6,751 bases of DNA from JBAZOJ01 sp041648755 (GTDB taxonomy: Bacteria; Planctomycetota; B143-G9), in contig JBAZOJ010000207.1 in the NCBI GenBank assembly GCA_041648755.1, forward strand, positions 1 through 6,751, read 5' to 3'. A program made the position numbers and the translations under genes. Below, one piece after another: positions 6,235-6,751 of this stretch. The notes beneath the pieces were generated by a model, which was given only the letters and a program-made list of their open reading frames with translations, did not search any database and was not told the DNA's origin. The stretch's first letter is position 1. Every line of letters begins with the position of its first letter.

Positions 6235-6729
6235 CTAATACCATTTCCTTGTGACGATGATCGGGTAAACCTTCCACTCGTTTCCCTGTCGCGCGACCGA
6301 AATAGCATATGTGCGAGCAGGAATGGCGGTCGATACAACATAGGCGATGCGTACAACGTACTCGCCATTCGCGGCGGATTTGTCATGGAATACACCGGCC
6401 ATATCCTTGGGAGGCAGAAAGAAGCTGTCCTGCTGGTCCGAAGCGAGGGGTGTAAGCACCGGCTCGTTCTCAGCGGTGATACCTTCAGAGCCAAAGACTG
6501 ACTTGAATCGTTCTCTCAGGTTCGCATCGGTGCAATCGTAGGGCAGCGAACACAACAGGCTTCGGTAGTTCAGCGCAATAGTTGTACAAAGCGTCTCTTC
6601 CTCCACCTGTGAGGAGGCTCGCAGAACCATCGGGACAGATGAACAAACCAAGGAGAGCCCCAGACCCAGAACAGCCAGGGAGATCAGGATTTCAGCAAGC
6701 GAGAGACCCGATTGGCAATTGCGGGGCAT
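6235..6729 (-). CDS. Prepilin-type N-terminal domain protein (PilV/GspI-like minor pilin)
   Basis: A 164-residue protein with a textbook prepilin N-terminus: leader MPRNCQSG cleaved after Gly8, Leu at +1, Ser at +2 and Glu13 at +5 (LSLAEILISLAVLG), followed by one hydrophobic helix to about residue 31. The remaining part is a globular domain with Cys48, Cys60 and Cys66 and a beta-rich C-terminus ending in TRKWY. Such proteins are processed by prepilin peptidase and inserted in the inner membrane before assembly into a pilus or pseudopilus. No Shine-Dalgarno site precedes the ATG; the reading frame is open to the right edge, so the start could be further upstream. The ATG also overlaps a possible stop codon of an upstream gene (TGATG), which would explain the missing site by translational coupling. 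The LSLAEILISLAVLG type suggests a PilV/GspI-like minor subunit, not the major pilin. Confidence 0.82.
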   Translation of the reverse strand: MPRNCQSGLSLAEILISLAVLGLGLSLVCSSVPMVLRASSQVEEETLCTTIALNYRSLLCSLPYDCTDANLRERFKSVFGSEGITAENEPVLTPLASDQQDSFFLPPKDMAGVFHDKSAANGEYVVRIAYVVSTAIPARTYAISVARQGNEWKVYPIIVTRKWY

Positions 6730-6751
6730 CAGGGAAGGAACCAGGTTTTTC
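6729..6751 (-). CDS. Possible C-terminal end of an upstream gene
   Basis: In a second frame the last bases of the window read KTWFLP followed by TGA, whose last base is the A of the next gene's ATG (TGATG). This is the usual arrangement of translationally coupled genes and fits a pilin operon continuing beyond the edge. The stretch is seven codons long, so this rests on context alone. Confidence 0.3.

Overview
Gene content is purely bacterial. All supported genes lie on the minus strand, and the sequence is almost entirely coding with gaps of 8-43 bases. The moderately GC-rich sequence, strong Shine-Dalgarno sites and type IV pilin-like genes suggest a bacterium with a pilin-type export or assembly machine. 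I cannot place it in a phylum from this window.

In the direction of transcription (right to left) there are two blocks. Block 1 (about 6751 to 5012) encodes three small proteins with prepilin-type N-termini: a classical one with Glu at +5 (6235-6729), one with Asp at +5 that starts at TTG (5781-6212), and a larger PilX/GspK-like one with no acidic residue at +5 (5012-5803). The last codons of a further upstream gene may overlap the first of these. They look like minor pilins or pseudopilins of a type IV pilus or type II secretion system.

Block 2 (4968 to the left edge) is a tightly packed metabolic operon: a short citrate synthase/citryl-CoA lyase-type enzyme, an HD-domain metal phosphohydrolase-like protein, an aconitase/isopropylmalate-isomerase-type large subunit and small subunit, an isocitrate-dehydrogenase-type oxidative decarboxylase, and a second, divergent aconitase-superfamily large subunit cut by the left edge. 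Together the enzymes could condense or cleave a tricarboxylate, isomerise it through a two-subunit [4Fe-4S] hydro-lyase, and oxidatively decarboxylate it to a 2-oxo acid. The simplest reading is citrate to isocitrate to 2-oxoglutarate, built from isopropylmalate-isomerase-like parts. A homologous chain acting on a related tricarboxylate is possible.

The most unusual points are the second aconitase-family protein, which has lost several residues normally needed for catalysis but keeps the family scaffold, and the HD protein embedded between the lyase and the dehydratase. No RNA gene, mobile element, CRISPR array or convincing terminator was seen.
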